NCBI GenBank assembly: GCA_017795105.1
Contig: CP051247.1
Coordinates: 5,346,001 to 5,410,000, forward strand
Direction of reading: 5' to 3'
Length of the DNA: 64,000 bases
Origin: Planctomycetaceae bacterium
GTDB lineage: Bacteria; Planctomycetota; Planctomycetia; Planctomycetales; Planctomycetaceae
This document shows, one piece after another, positions 1-8,366 of the stretch (position 1 is its first letter; the number at the start of each line of letters is the position of its first letter). Under the pieces are notes generated by a model. The model was not told where the DNA came from. It saw only the letters and a list, made by a program, of their open reading frames with translations, and ran no database searches. The position numbers and the translations under genes are program-made.

Positions 1-449
1 TTCTGGGCACCTCGGACGTCCTGCAGCCGTCACATACCTCCGCTCAGCCTCCGTCTGCCAACGAGGACGAACAGAACCAGGCGATTCCGCTGGCGAATGA
101 AACCGTTCAGCAGATTCAGATGGCGTCTGAAGTTCTGACTCAGGCCATGGAGACGCTGCGACTCGAAGGTCGCTACAACCCGGCAGCCGTGCCAATGAAT
201 CCCTTCCTGATCCTCACCGGTGGCGGAGATGCCATTGAAGATCTGGAGCAGGGGAACGGCGTCGATCCAATTACCTTCGCTCAGCTTTATGCCGGCATGG
301 CGATGCGGGAAGTTGGCGATGAAATCACCCGCGATGAACAGAATCGTCTGCTCTACAAGGGACGCCTGATTCGCATGTACTCCATCGAGCGTCTGCAGAA
401 ACGCTACGAAATGCATCAGCGGATTCTTGAGAAACGCGTTCTGCCGTAA
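1..449 (+). CDS. Hypothetical protein, C-terminal part (5' end outside the window)
   Basis: The frame that ends at the TAA at 447-449 is open to the left edge, so the start lies outside the window and only about 148 residues are visible. The visible part begins with a Gln/Pro/Ser-rich stretch, then a segment with repeated Gln, Thr and Met that looks helical, and ends in a basic, charged tail (many Arg, Glu, Tyr and Lys; last residues KRVLP). I recognise no domain, signal or membrane segment. A good intrinsic terminator follows 30 bases after the stop, which supports this being the real end of a transcription unit. An internal ATG at 120 exists, but the open frame continues upstream with similar composition, so I do not take it as the start. 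Confidence 0.6.
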   Translation, partial: LGTSDVLQPSHTSAQPPSANEDEQNQAIPLANETVQQIQMASEVLTQAMETLRLEGRYNPAAVPMNPFLILTGGGDAIEDLEQGNGVDPITFAQLYAGMAMREVGDEITRDEQNRLLYKGRLIRMYSIERLQKRYEMHQRILEKRVLP

Positions 450-478
450 CGATCGCTTTTCGACTGACAACAGAAAGA

Positions 479-508
479 AGCTCGGCTCTCAGCAGCCGGG
501 CTTTTTTT
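479..508 (+). terminator. Intrinsic terminator after the first gene
   Basis: Nine-base stem (479-487 with 494-502, one G-T pair), six-base loop and a run of seven T directly after the stem. It sits between the convergent ends of the left-edge gene and the SDR-fold gene. Confidence 0.8.
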
Positions 509-514
509 ATGCCT

Positions 515-1285
515 CTAGCGCTCGGCTCCGCCATTCACATAGAAGACCTGGCCGGTCAGATAGCGGGCTTGATCAGACACCAGGTAGCGGACACAGTTGG
601 CGATATCCCCCGGCGTTCCCCAGCGGTTGAGAGGCGTTTCTCGCAGAACCCGCTCCTGCCAGACATTGCCGGCCGTTTCGCCCCATGCGGTCCGAATCCA
701 ACCTGGAGCAATACAGTTCACACGGACATCCGGAGCCAGAGAGAGGGCCAGCGACCGCGTGAAGCCCATGATGGCATTCTTGGCGGTCGCGAACAGTTCT
801 CCGCTATCACCTTCCATGCCGCGCTCGGCCTGATCCCAGCCGATCGTGATGATCGTACCCCGTTTCGATTCGGCGAACCGCCTGCCGGCTGCGCGTGAAA
901 GCAGGACCGTGCCGCGAACATCGATCTCGAAGAGCCGCTGCAGTTTGGTTTCGTAGGACCAGTCCTTCGCTGCCCCGGTCAACAGATCAACGCCGGCGTT
1001 GTTCACCCAGATATCGAGATGCGGAAAGGCGGTGAAGGCATCTTCGACGAGCTGCTCGGTGGCAACCTCGTCGGCGAGATCGGCTCGTAGCACGACCGCA
1101 GTTTGTCCGAGGTCACGAATCTGCCGAGCCGTTTCCTCAGCACCTTCTCGGTTGCTGTTGTAGTGCACAACGAGGTCGGCTCCGCCGCGAGCCAGCTCCA
1201 GGGCAATCTCGCGACCGATCCCAGACGACGAGCCGGTCACAATGGCGGCTCGGTCGTTCAGGCTGGCGAACTGGTTTTCCGGCAT
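515..1285 (-). CDS. SDR-fold oxidoreductase with degenerate catalytic tetrad
   Basis: The protein has 256 residues, the usual length of a classical short-chain dehydrogenase. It has the Rossmann motif TGSSSGIG at 17-24, NNAG at 95-98 and the PGWIRT segment after the active site. The ATG at 1285 was chosen because GGAG lies six bases upstream and the fold begins soon after; an upstream in-frame extension adds 27 residues unlike the family. The catalytic residues are unusual. The YxxxK motif reads FATAK (165-169), so Tyr is replaced by Phe. The Ser position appears to be Trp150, and the helix-4 Asn appears to be Asp122. Only Lys169 of the tetrad clearly remains. The cofactor site looks intact, so it may bind NAD(P)(H) without normal hydride chemistry, or use a different mechanism. 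Neighbours give no pathway. Confidence 0.85.
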   Translation of the reverse strand: MPENQFASLNDRAAIVTGSSSGIGREIALELARGGADLVVHYNSNREGAEETARQIRDLGQTAVVLRADLADEVATEQLVEDAFTAFPHLDIWVNNAGVDLLTGAAKDWSYETKLQRLFEIDVRGTVLLSRAAGRRFAESKRGTIITIGWDQAERGMEGDSGELFATAKNAIMGFTRSLALSLAPDVRVNCIAPGWIRTAWGETAGNVWQERVLRETPLNRWGTPGDIANCVRYLVSDQARYLTGQVFYVNGGAER

Positions 1286-1407
1286 GGCATTCTCCAGCGG
1301 CTGCTTAGAGCACATTGCTCTACCGAGTGGCGACGTATGAGCGTTAAAAGGCCTGCAAATGACCATCTTACGTCGCTGAAGGCCGCTACTCTTGTACGAA
1401 GTCTGAT

Positions 1408-2799
1408 CTAGAAGCCGTCATCGACCCAGCCACCTTCCGGCTGCGACAGTGGACTGTAATCCGCGAACCGCAGCTGCTGTTTGACCCATGTCAGGTGGGC
1501 ATCGCCGATCGGACCACTTCGGTTCTTGGCGACAATCACGAACGCTTCGCCCGGACGGTCTTCCGGATCGTACGCTTCCGGACGGTGCAGAAACATCACG
1601 ACGTCGGCGTCCTGTTCAATGGCCCCCGATTCTCGCAGGTCGGCCAGTCGCGGGCGTTTGTCTTCGCGCTGTTCGACCCCTCGGTTCAGCTGGGCCAGAG
1701 CGATGACGGGAATGTCGAGGTCTTTGGCCAGGAACTTCAGTCGTCGTGTGATGGATGAAATCTGCTGTTCACGAGGCTGATTCTTGTCTTCGGCTTCGAT
1801 CAGCTGCAGGTAGTCGATAATCACGATCCCGATGTCATTCTGACGCTTCATACGTCGCGAGACCGCCGCGATCTGCGACATCGTTCGTCCCGGGGCATCG
1901 TCGATGAAGATCGGGAACTGGCTCAGCTCGGTCGAAGCTTCCAGCAGAGCGTGATGGTCCATCTCATCGAGATTTCCCTGACGAACCTTGTGGCCATCGA
2001 CACGAGCGTGAATACACAGCAGACGTTCAGCGAGTTCCGCTTTCGACTGTTCGAGGCTGAACAGCAGCACGCCACTCTTGGCGATTCCCGAGACCGCGAG
2101 TGTTGAGTTACAGACGAACGCCGTTTTCCCCATGGAAGGGCGGGCGGCCAGAATGATCAGTTCGGAAGGCTGGTAGCCGCTTGTCAGTTCGTTGAGTCCG
2201 AGGAAGCCCGAGTGGAGTCCACTGACGGTGCCTTCCTGGTCGCGACGGCTGTTAATGCGGTCCCAGGTTTCCATCAGAATCGACCGCATGTCGATTCGGC
2301 TCAGTGACTCCTGCTGCTCGGCGATCTGGAAGATCTTCTGCTCGGATCGCGAGAGAATGTCGTTGATGTCGTCCGGCGAGTGATGAGCTTCTTTAAGAAT
2401 CTCGTTGCAGGTGTAGATCAGCTGGCGCTGCAGCCATTTCTCGCGAACGATCTTGGCGTAGTACTCGGCATGGGCGGCGTGGGGAACCGTCTCCATGATT
2501 TCGAGCAGCTTGGCGACGCCGCCGGCTGCATCGAGAGCCCCGCGTTTGCTCAGTTCGTTGGCGAGCGTGACCGCATCGATGCCGCGGTCGCCTCGCTCGT
2601 ACATCTCGGTAATCGTCGCGAAGATGCGGCGGTTCTGGTCGTCGTAGAACTGGTCGACGTGCAAAATGCCGAGGACCTGATCGACCGTGTCGTTGACCAG
2701 CATCAGACAGCCGAGAACACTGTTCTCGGCGTCCACATTGCTGGGGGGACGCATGCTGGTCAGGCTCTGCATCGCGTTCGATTGTGCGTCGGTCGACAT
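1408..2799 (-). CDS. dnaB: Replicative DNA helicase DnaB
   Basis: DnaB is the hexameric 5'-3' helicase that unwinds DNA at the replication fork. The 463-residue protein is of normal length. The N-terminal DnaB domain covers roughly residues 15-120. The RecA-like C-terminal domain has Walker A ARPSMGKT at 219-226, Walker B IVIIDYLQL at 325-333, the conserved LAQLNR segment and the RLADLRESGAIEQDAD motif. I chose the ATG at 2799 because AGGAG lies five bases upstream; a GTG two codons earlier overlaps that site. It lies downstream of rplI on the same strand, as in many bacteria, but a hairpin with a T-run in the 190-base gap suggests that some transcripts end before it. No intein is visible. 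Confidence 0.97.
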   Translation of the reverse strand: MSTDAQSNAMQSLTSMRPPSNVDAENSVLGCLMLVNDTVDQVLGILHVDQFYDDQNRRIFATITEMYERGDRGIDAVTLANELSKRGALDAAGGVAKLLEIMETVPHAAHAEYYAKIVREKWLQRQLIYTCNEILKEAHHSPDDINDILSRSEQKIFQIAEQQESLSRIDMRSILMETWDRINSRRDQEGTVSGLHSGFLGLNELTSGYQPSELIILAARPSMGKTAFVCNSTLAVSGIAKSGVLLFSLEQSKAELAERLLCIHARVDGHKVRQGNLDEMDHHALLEASTELSQFPIFIDDAPGRTMSQIAAVSRRMKRQNDIGIVIIDYLQLIEAEDKNQPREQQISSITRRLKFLAKDLDIPVIALAQLNRGVEQREDKRPRLADLRESGAIEQDADVVMFLHRPEAYDPEDRPGEAFVIVAKNRSGPIGDAHLTWVKQQLRFADYSPLSQPEGGWVDDGF

Positions 2800-2889
2800 G
2801 GACACTCCTGCAAGTCGAGTCGGCGACTCCCGTGTTCAGCATTCCGTTTTCGCCGAGGAGAAAACAGAGTCCGTGTTCGCTGAGGGCGT

Positions 2890-2927
2890 AAAAAAGGGAT
2901 GTCGATTCCTGTAAGAGTCGACACCCC
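2890..2927 (-). terminator. Intrinsic terminator between rplI and dnaB
   Basis: Read on the minus strand, arms at 2927-2917 and 2906-2896 form about nine pairs with one bulge, followed by six T (2895-2890). It lies after rplI and before dnaB, so it probably lowers read-through into the helicase gene. Confidence 0.65.
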
Positions 2928-2991
2928 GGATTCTCTGCGACTGGGCCGGTTCGATCCGATCAGTTGACGGTTCGCGGCCGGCAGTCGTGCC

Positions 2992-3498
2992 TTACTTTCT
3001 GCTGCTGACGGGCACCACCCAGACTTTGACGTCCGAGGTGACTTCCGGGTGCAGCTGCAGCTTGACCGTGTACATCCCCAGTTCCTTGAGGGGACCATCC
3101 AGACGGATGTGCTCCGGGTCAACCTGGTAACCGGCGGTAACCAGAGCCTTGCTGATGTCTGCAGCCAGAATGGAGCCGTACAGATGGCCTTCTTCGTTGG
3201 CGTTGGCTTCGAGCGTCACCGAGTACTTCGACACGGAGTCGGCCAGCTTGCGGGCACCCGACTTGCGCTGCTTTTCGACCTCTTCGAGGCGAGCGCGGTG
3301 CTCTTCGACAGCCTTCTTGTTTTCTTCGGTGGCGATCGTGGCCAGTCCGTGAGGCAGCAGATAGTTACGGGCATATCCCGGCTTCACGCGAACGATTTCG
3401 CCCTGCTCGCCCAGAGAGGGAACGTTTTCTGCCAGCAGCAATTCGACTGCACTACCGGTGCGAGGCGAATAAACTGGTCTACGTTTGACTTGACGCAT
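2992..3498 (-). CDS. rplI: 50S ribosomal protein bL9
   Basis: bL9 binds 23S rRNA near the L1 stalk with its N-terminal domain and projects a long helix from the ribosome. The 168-residue product has the signature region VRVKPGYARNYLLPHGLA, then the charged connecting helix (about residues 75-105) and a C-terminal domain. About 18 residues (RQVKRRPVYSPRTGSAV) precede the usual bL9 start; the same reading begins at an ATG with AAGG seven bases upstream, so I keep the extension. A GTG two codons earlier is too close to that site. The gene is 140 bases downstream of ssb. The small-subunit gene rpsR, often found between them, is absent, and the gap is too short to hold it. Confidence 0.96.
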   Translation of the reverse strand: MRQVKRRPVYSPRTGSAVELLLAENVPSLGEQGEIVRVKPGYARNYLLPHGLATIATEENKKAVEEHRARLEEVEKQRKSGARKLADSVSKYSVTLEANANEEGHLYGSILAADISKALVTAGYQVDPEHIRLDGPLKELGMYTVKLQLHPEVTSDVKVWVVPVSSRK

Positions 3499-3638
3499 AA
3501 TCACACCTTGAACGTCTGGATTGTAAAAGTATCGATAGATCTGCCTGGTCGCGTCTTCCTGAGTTCTTCCCTGAAATCGGCAAACACGCAGCGGAAATTG
3601 TTGTCTCTCTGGTTCCGGCGGTCGTTTTCCGTCGTTCT

Positions 3639-4151
3639 TTAGAACGGAACGTCGTCTTCCGGGCCACTGTCATAGAAGGAATCGACCGGTGAGGGCGGCA
3701 TGTCATCGTCACGGGAAGAGTAACCTCCTCCTCCGCCACCGCCTGCGCCGCCGGCCTGAGATCGCTGCGATCCACCGGAACGACCTCCACCTCCGCCTCC
3801 GCCGCCACCTTCACCGCGTCCACCCAGCAGCTGCATGGTCTCGCCGACAACGCGAAGCTTGCTGCGTTTCTCGCCCGATTGCTTGTCTTCCCACTGGTCG
3901 AGCTGCAATCGTCCTTCGATCAGCACCGGGCGGCCCTTGGACAGGTATTCGCCAGCCACTTCCGCCTGACGTCCCCAGAGGGTGACATCGACAAAAGTGG
4001 TTTCTTCACGCTTCTGATTCGACTGCTTATCGTACCACTGACGATTGACTGCCAGACCGATCTCGCTCACGGCTGTGCCCCCGGTGGTGTACCGCACCTG
4101 GGGATCGCGAGTGAGATTTCCGACAAGGACGACCCGGTTAAAACTGGCCAT
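3639..4151 (-). CDS. ssb: Single-stranded DNA-binding protein
   Basis: SSB coats single-stranded DNA and recruits repair and replication enzymes through its acidic tip. The 170-residue product has the OB fold at about 1-108, starting MASFNRVVLVGNLTRDP and containing the TTFVDVTLWGRQAEVA strand. A long glycine-rich linker follows (about 110-150, with two runs of Gly), and the chain ends in DDVPF, matching the conserved acidic C-terminal tip DDIPF. AGGAG lies upstream of the ATG. It sits between rpsF and rplI on the minus strand in the classic ribosomal/replication cluster. Confidence 0.97.
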   Translation of the reverse strand: MASFNRVVLVGNLTRDPQVRYTTGGTAVSEIGLAVNRQWYDKQSNQKREETTFVDVTLWGRQAEVAGEYLSKGRPVLIEGRLQLDQWEDKQSGEKRSKLRVVGETMQLLGGRGEGGGGGGGGGRSGGSQRSQAGGAGGGGGGGYSSRDDDMPPSPVDSFYDSGPEDDVPF

Positions 4152-4259
4152 GGTTGAGCTCCTGCTTTTCCGTACGTTGCCCGTAAATAACGTTCTTGCC
4201 CGGGGGCAGCACGTCTGTTCGACGTTCAGATCCGGCTATCAACGAGCAACAGTGACAGC

Positions 4260-4694
<435 letters not shown>

Positions 4695-4718
4695 CGTGTC
4701 TCTCCCAATCGTTTCCGT

Positions 4719-4783
4719 GTCCCCTCGGGGACTCCACTTGTCCGCGTCCCGTGAGGGACTGAATTTGCCGTCCCCTGTGGGAC
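4719..4783 (-). promoter_or_regulatory. Three tandem mini-hairpins in the rpsF leader
   Basis: Upstream of the rpsF start are three near-identical inverted repeats of 14 bases each: 4719-4732 (stem GTCCCC/GGGGAC), 4746-4759 (GTCCC/GGGAC) and 4770-4783 (GTCCC/GGGAC). The spacers are 13 and 10 bases. All would lie in the 5' untranslated part of the rpsF mRNA if the promoter is above 4783. rpsF leaders in other bacteria are bound by the S6:S18 complex for autoregulation; a link to that system is inference, since I cannot match the known motif. Confidence 0.5.
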
Positions 4784-4928
4784 CTTATTCACAATCGGGC
4801 CGGTCGAATCGGATGACTCCTCCGGCTCTGATCAAATCGTTATCCGTGTGCGGCGTTGCAAAACGTTAGATTAGCGAAATTCCCCACAGAATCAATGTTC
4901 GGCCTTTGGAGAATCTTCACACCAGTCG

Positions 4929-5495
4929 TCACGTTTTCTGATTCACACGGTTCATGGCTTCAACCGCTCCCGATTGAATCCAGAGTTCCACACCATCCGC
5001 CGCCCGCTGAATCGCATCTTGAATGGTGTCATCTTCATCGCTGCTGAATTTCTGCAGAACGTAGGCCGAAATGTCCATCGGACCATTCGGACGCCCGATG
5101 CCAAAACGCAGTCGAGCGAATTCCTCCGTTCCCAGTCGCAGGGCGATATCCTTGAGACCTTTCTGCCCGCCGCTCGAGCCCGACGCCCTCAGGCGAAGCT
5201 GACCGGATGGCAGATTCAGGTCGTCTGAGATGACCAGCAGGTCTTCCAGCGGCAACTTGTGAAAGTTCACCAGGCTGGCGACTGCCGATCCGCTCAGGTT
5301 CATATACGTTTGTGGTGCGGCCAGAAGAACCTTCTCGCCTGCCACGAAGATCTCTTTGATTTCCGAGTCATGCTTCAGCGACGAAGGCCCCGCGGCATGG
5401 CGCCGCGCCAGTTCGTCCAGGACCAGAAACCCGATGTTATGTCGCGTTCCCTGATACCGGCGTCCGGGATTTCCAAGGCCAACGACGGCTTTCAT
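4929..5495 (-). CDS. pth: Peptidyl-tRNA hydrolase
   Basis: Pth releases tRNA from peptidyl-tRNAs that drop off ribosomes. The 188-residue product is of family length. It starts MKAVVGLGNPGRRYQGTRHN, containing the conserved Asn (GLGNPG) and the catalytic His (TRHN). It continues with TYMNLSGSAV, which holds the second conserved Asn, VISDDLNLPSG with the catalytic-pair Asp, and GSSGGQKGLKDI. It lies between rplY and rpsF on the minus strand. The rplY-pth order is common in bacteria. Confidence 0.97.
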   Translation of the reverse strand: MKAVVGLGNPGRRYQGTRHNIGFLVLDELARRHAAGPSSLKHDSEIKEIFVAGEKVLLAAPQTYMNLSGSAVASLVNFHKLPLEDLLVISDDLNLPSGQLRLRASGSSGGQKGLKDIALRLGTEEFARLRFGIGRPNGPMDISAYVLQKFSSDEDDTIQDAIQRAADGVELWIQSGAVEAMNRVNQKT

Positions 5496-5539
5496 GATCG
5501 GTGCTCGGCGGATCTGAACGCTCGCCGGTAAAGTCGAAT

Positions 5540-5576
5540 CGCCGCAAGGGAGTTCCCGGGAGGAATTCCTGCGGCG
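5540..5576 (-). other. Long hairpin between rplY and pth
   Basis: Arms 5540-5545 and 5571-5576 (CGCCGC/GCGGCG) continue inward with two bulges to about 14 pairs around a five-base loop. No T-run follows on either strand, so it is not a classic terminator. It could be an RNA processing or attenuation site between the two genes. Confidence 0.4.
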
Positions 5577-5637
5577 AGGTCGATCAGATCACGCTGCCGG
5601 TCGAGCCATCTTCGAAAAAGGTGAAGAACGGCGATGA

Positions 5638-6273
5638 TTACTCTTCGTCGGCTTCCTTGTCGGCTCCGACAACTTCCGGTTCAGCCGAGGCACTGGCATC
5701 GGCTTCATCGTCGAGGACCGGGGCTTTGCGCGGCTCGACAATGTGGACGACAACTTCTTCGCCTGGAAGAGAGGTCGTGCAGTCCTTTGGAAGTGCCAGA
5801 TCGCTGACATGCACGGCCTGTCCGAGTTTCAGATCGGTCACGCGGATGACGATCTGTTCCGGCAGACGAATGACCGGGCATTCGATCGGCAGATAGTGGT
5901 GTGTCTGTTCCAGAATACCGCCGGCGAGAACGCCCGGGGCGATCCCGCGGACAACGATCTCGACATCGGTGCTGACGCGTTCGTTGGCGTCGACGCGAAG
6001 CAGGTCGAAGTGCTGGACGTACTGGGAGAAGGTGTCCCACTGAACGTCCTGGATGATGGCTTTTTCTTCTTTGCCATCCAGGTCGAAGTCGACCACTTTG
6101 TGGCCAGAGGCGATAATCGGACTCAAGGTATCAGAAGAGACAGCAAACGCGATCGTTTCTTCCTTGTGACCGTAGATATTGCCTGGAACCAGACCTTCGC
6201 GACGCAGCTTCTTGGTCGCACTACTGCCCAGCGATTCGCGACGCTGAGCCGTCAATTTGGGATCATCTGACAT
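5638..6273 (-). CDS. rplY: 50S ribosomal protein bL25 (CTC/TL5 type)
   Basis: bL25 binds 5S rRNA. This 211-residue product is the long CTC form. The N-terminal L25 domain (about 1-95) begins with LTAQRRESLGSSATKKLRREGLVPGNIYG, of which the GLVPG turn is a hallmark. The C-terminal beta domain (about 100-185) contains IPRGLAPG-like and VHVSDLALP-like segments, and the end is an acidic Ala/Glu tail. It is the most upstream gene of the minus-strand block. The usual partner prs is not next to it; instead a 380-base divergent region separates it from a plus-strand secreted protein. Confidence 0.95.
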   Translation of the reverse strand: MSDDPKLTAQRRESLGSSATKKLRREGLVPGNIYGHKEETIAFAVSSDTLSPIIASGHKVVDFDLDGKEEKAIIQDVQWDTFSQYVQHFDLLRVDANERVSTDVEIVVRGIAPGVLAGGILEQTHHYLPIECPVIRLPEQIVIRVTDLKLGQAVHVSDLALPKDCTTSLPGEEVVVHIVEPRKAPVLDDEADASASAEPEVVGADKEADEE

Positions 6274-6656
6274 TGCTGTTCGACTTTGTGTGATAAAAAT
6301 CGGCTATGGAATCTGTTCGTCTACCCGGCGATCAACAGGGAGTCTCCCCGTTGTTGCACGACCTGCTGGTCACTCCGTTCCGGCAATCGCTGGGGACAAT
6401 ATCACCGGCTTCGCAGGAGAAATTGGGCTCGACGCAATTGGCAGCGGAGCTAAACTTACGTCCCGCAGAAGAAACCGAGAGGATAGAGTCGTCCCGCGAT
6501 TTGTACAAGCCTTTCATCAGGAACAGTTACTAAAAATTGAGGGAACGGCCTGTCATAGCCGAGACAGACAGCAGTCCCGACCCCAAGATCGCGTTGGCAG
6601 GGCTGTCGACACTGTAAAACTGCTCATTACGTTTCGTGCACCGACCGGAAGGAATC
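6274..6656. other. Divergent intergenic region, rplY / secreted protein
   Basis: 383 bases between two divergent starts. It presumably holds both promoters. I see no convincing small gene, RNA motif or terminator; a plus-strand frame running through it has no start signal or recognisable composition. Confidence 0.4.
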
Positions 6657-8351
6657 ATGATCGTGTGCTCGCCAAAGTTTACCATCACGCGCCGCCTGGC
6701 AGTCCCGTCACTCCTGATCGTGGTCTTCACGCTGGTCGTGCCGCTTCGCCTCTGGGCTCAGCTTCCCATTCCGCGGCCGCAGCGACCGTATCCGCCTGTT
6801 ATTCCACCGGGCAGACCGATCCCGGGAGCTCCGGTAGCCGGGGCGCAACCCCCTAATGCCTTTGTTCCGCCTGCGGTTGAGCCGCCCGTTGATTATCGGG
6901 CCGCCTACCAGGGAGAAGTGCATCTTGAGTTCTCCGAGCAGGCTCTCAAGACGTTGCTTGCCCGGCAGGACGTGAACAGTTCTCCGATTCAGGAAGTGAT
7001 TCCGGGAGCCGTGCTTGATGGCCTTCAGACAACGCAAACCCGAGTCGATATCGATTGCCAGCCCAGTCAGGAGGGAGCGAAGTTCCTGTTCATCGTGAAT
7101 GGGCATGTCGAGTCGACCGTCACAGCCCGGACCCCCCAGGCAGAGGTCCTGCAGCAGGGGAATACCGTTTTCACGGCAACCAAACCGGTTCTGCTCGACG
7201 GGGAGAAGATCCTGACGCAGAAGGCGGTTATTCAGGTGTTACCGAATCAGCGAGTGATGAATGCCCGCACGCCGCAGGGAAGGATGCCGATCTTCGGGCG
7301 GCTGGCTGATCGCATCGCATACAACGCGGCCGTCGCGCGGACGCCGCAGTCCAACATGATTGCCGGCCGGCGTCTGTTGGAGAAGTTGCAGCCGCAACTC
7401 GACAGCGAATTCGACAGCCAGCTTTCTCAGGCAGACCGTAATCTACAGGAGAACCTTTGGGCTCGGCTCGAAGAATGGAATGTCGCGCCTCAGCAGAAAG
7501 CCGCCTTTTCCTCGGCCGATCGTCTTTTCTGGGACTATCGTCTTACTGAGAAGGTGATTCCGTTTGCGGCTGCCGAGGCGTTACCGGATCTGTCGCAATC
7601 CGTCGATCCCAATATCGTTCCTGCACCGCCGACGTCCGGGACCGATCTGGAAGTGCATCTGCACGAGAGTCTGTTTGCCACGATTGCCGCAAAGCGCTCG
7701 TTGGGCGGACGCGTGGTCTCATTGAACAATCTAAAAGCGATCGTCGACCGGTTTCTCAGTTCTTACACCGATGAAGATGTCGCCGATCAGCAGGAGTTCC
7801 CGGTTCCGATCGATTTTCGCTTCGCAGACACCGCTCCCCTGGTCGCGCTGTTCGAAGAAGATCATCTTTCCGTGCAGCTGCGGGGAACCTTTCAGGCGGG
7901 TAATCTCCCCGGCACCGAGATTCAGCAGATTCATCTGAAGATCACGGCCAGTCTCGATGACGAGCACATTGTGCTGCGAACGACAGCCGTGGACGTCTTT
8001 GAAGAGGACAAGGAGGGGAATCCGCAGTCACCGGGGTTGACCCAAAGTGCCATCGCTTCTCAGCTCAAGGCTCAACTGCAACCGATGCACCTGCCGCGTA
8101 CGATTCCGCTGCCGCAGGAGCGATTCCCTGGCAAAGCGTTTCGCGCTGCCGAAGTGAATTCCGGCAATGGCTGGCTGATTGCCGGCTTCGTCCTGGCCGA
8201 TTCTGGAATTCCGCTGCAGTCACCGGTGACGCCTGTTCAACCGCTTACGCCGCCGTCGAATACTCTTTCACCCATCCCCGACAACAGCGTGCCGCCGAAA
8301 ACGTTTGAAGGAACCCCGGAGAACGGCCCGCTCTTCGCACCGATGCCTTAG
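6657..8351 (+). CDS. Secreted protein of unknown function, Pro-rich N-terminus
   Basis: A 564-residue product. The ATG at 6657 is preceded by GGAAGGA three bases upstream. The N-terminus is a signal peptide: basic ITRRLAVPS, a hydrophobic core, then WAQ as a likely cleavage site near residue 35. A proline-rich linker follows (about 36-75, RPQRPYPPVIPPGRP type), then a soluble body with no motif I know, and another Pro/Thr-rich tail at the C-terminus. The body resembles repeated beta-rich segments, with phrases such as VLDGLQTTQTRVDIDCQ and LEVHLHESLFATIAAKR; two halves start with similar 'LEVHLHES'/'EVHLEFSEQ' strings, which may indicate an internal duplication. It is probably a periplasmic or outer-surface protein. 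The gene converges with the glycosyltransferase, 15 bases apart. Confidence 0.75.
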   Translation: MIVCSPKFTITRRLAVPSLLIVVFTLVVPLRLWAQLPIPRPQRPYPPVIPPGRPIPGAPVAGAQPPNAFVPPAVEPPVDYRAAYQGEVHLEFSEQALKTLLARQDVNSSPIQEVIPGAVLDGLQTTQTRVDIDCQPSQEGAKFLFIVNGHVESTVTARTPQAEVLQQGNTVFTATKPVLLDGEKILTQKAVIQVLPNQRVMNARTPQGRMPIFGRLADRIAYNAAVARTPQSNMIAGRRLLEKLQPQLDSEFDSQLSQADRNLQENLWARLEEWNVAPQQKAAFSSADRLFWDYRLTEKVIPFAAAEALPDLSQSVDPNIVPAPPTSGTDLEVHLHESLFATIAAKRSLGGRVVSLNNLKAIVDRFLSSYTDEDVADQQEFPVPIDFRFADTAPLVALFEEDHLSVQLRGTFQAGNLPGTEIQQIHLKITASLDDEHIVLRTTAVDVFEEDKEGNPQSPGLTQSAIASQLKAQLQPMHLPRTIPLPQERFPGKAFRAAEVNSGNGWLIAGFVLADSGIPLQSPVTPVQPLTPPSNTLSPIPDNSVPPKTFEGTPENGPLFAPMP

Positions 8352-8366
8352 GTGCTGCCGGGCCGG

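Noticed and set aside
6257..6856. Plus-strand frame of 199 codons across the rplY/secreted protein gap
   Set aside because: It overlaps the start of the secreted protein in another frame, has no ribosome binding site and an Arg/Ser-rich composition typical of chance frames in this GC range.
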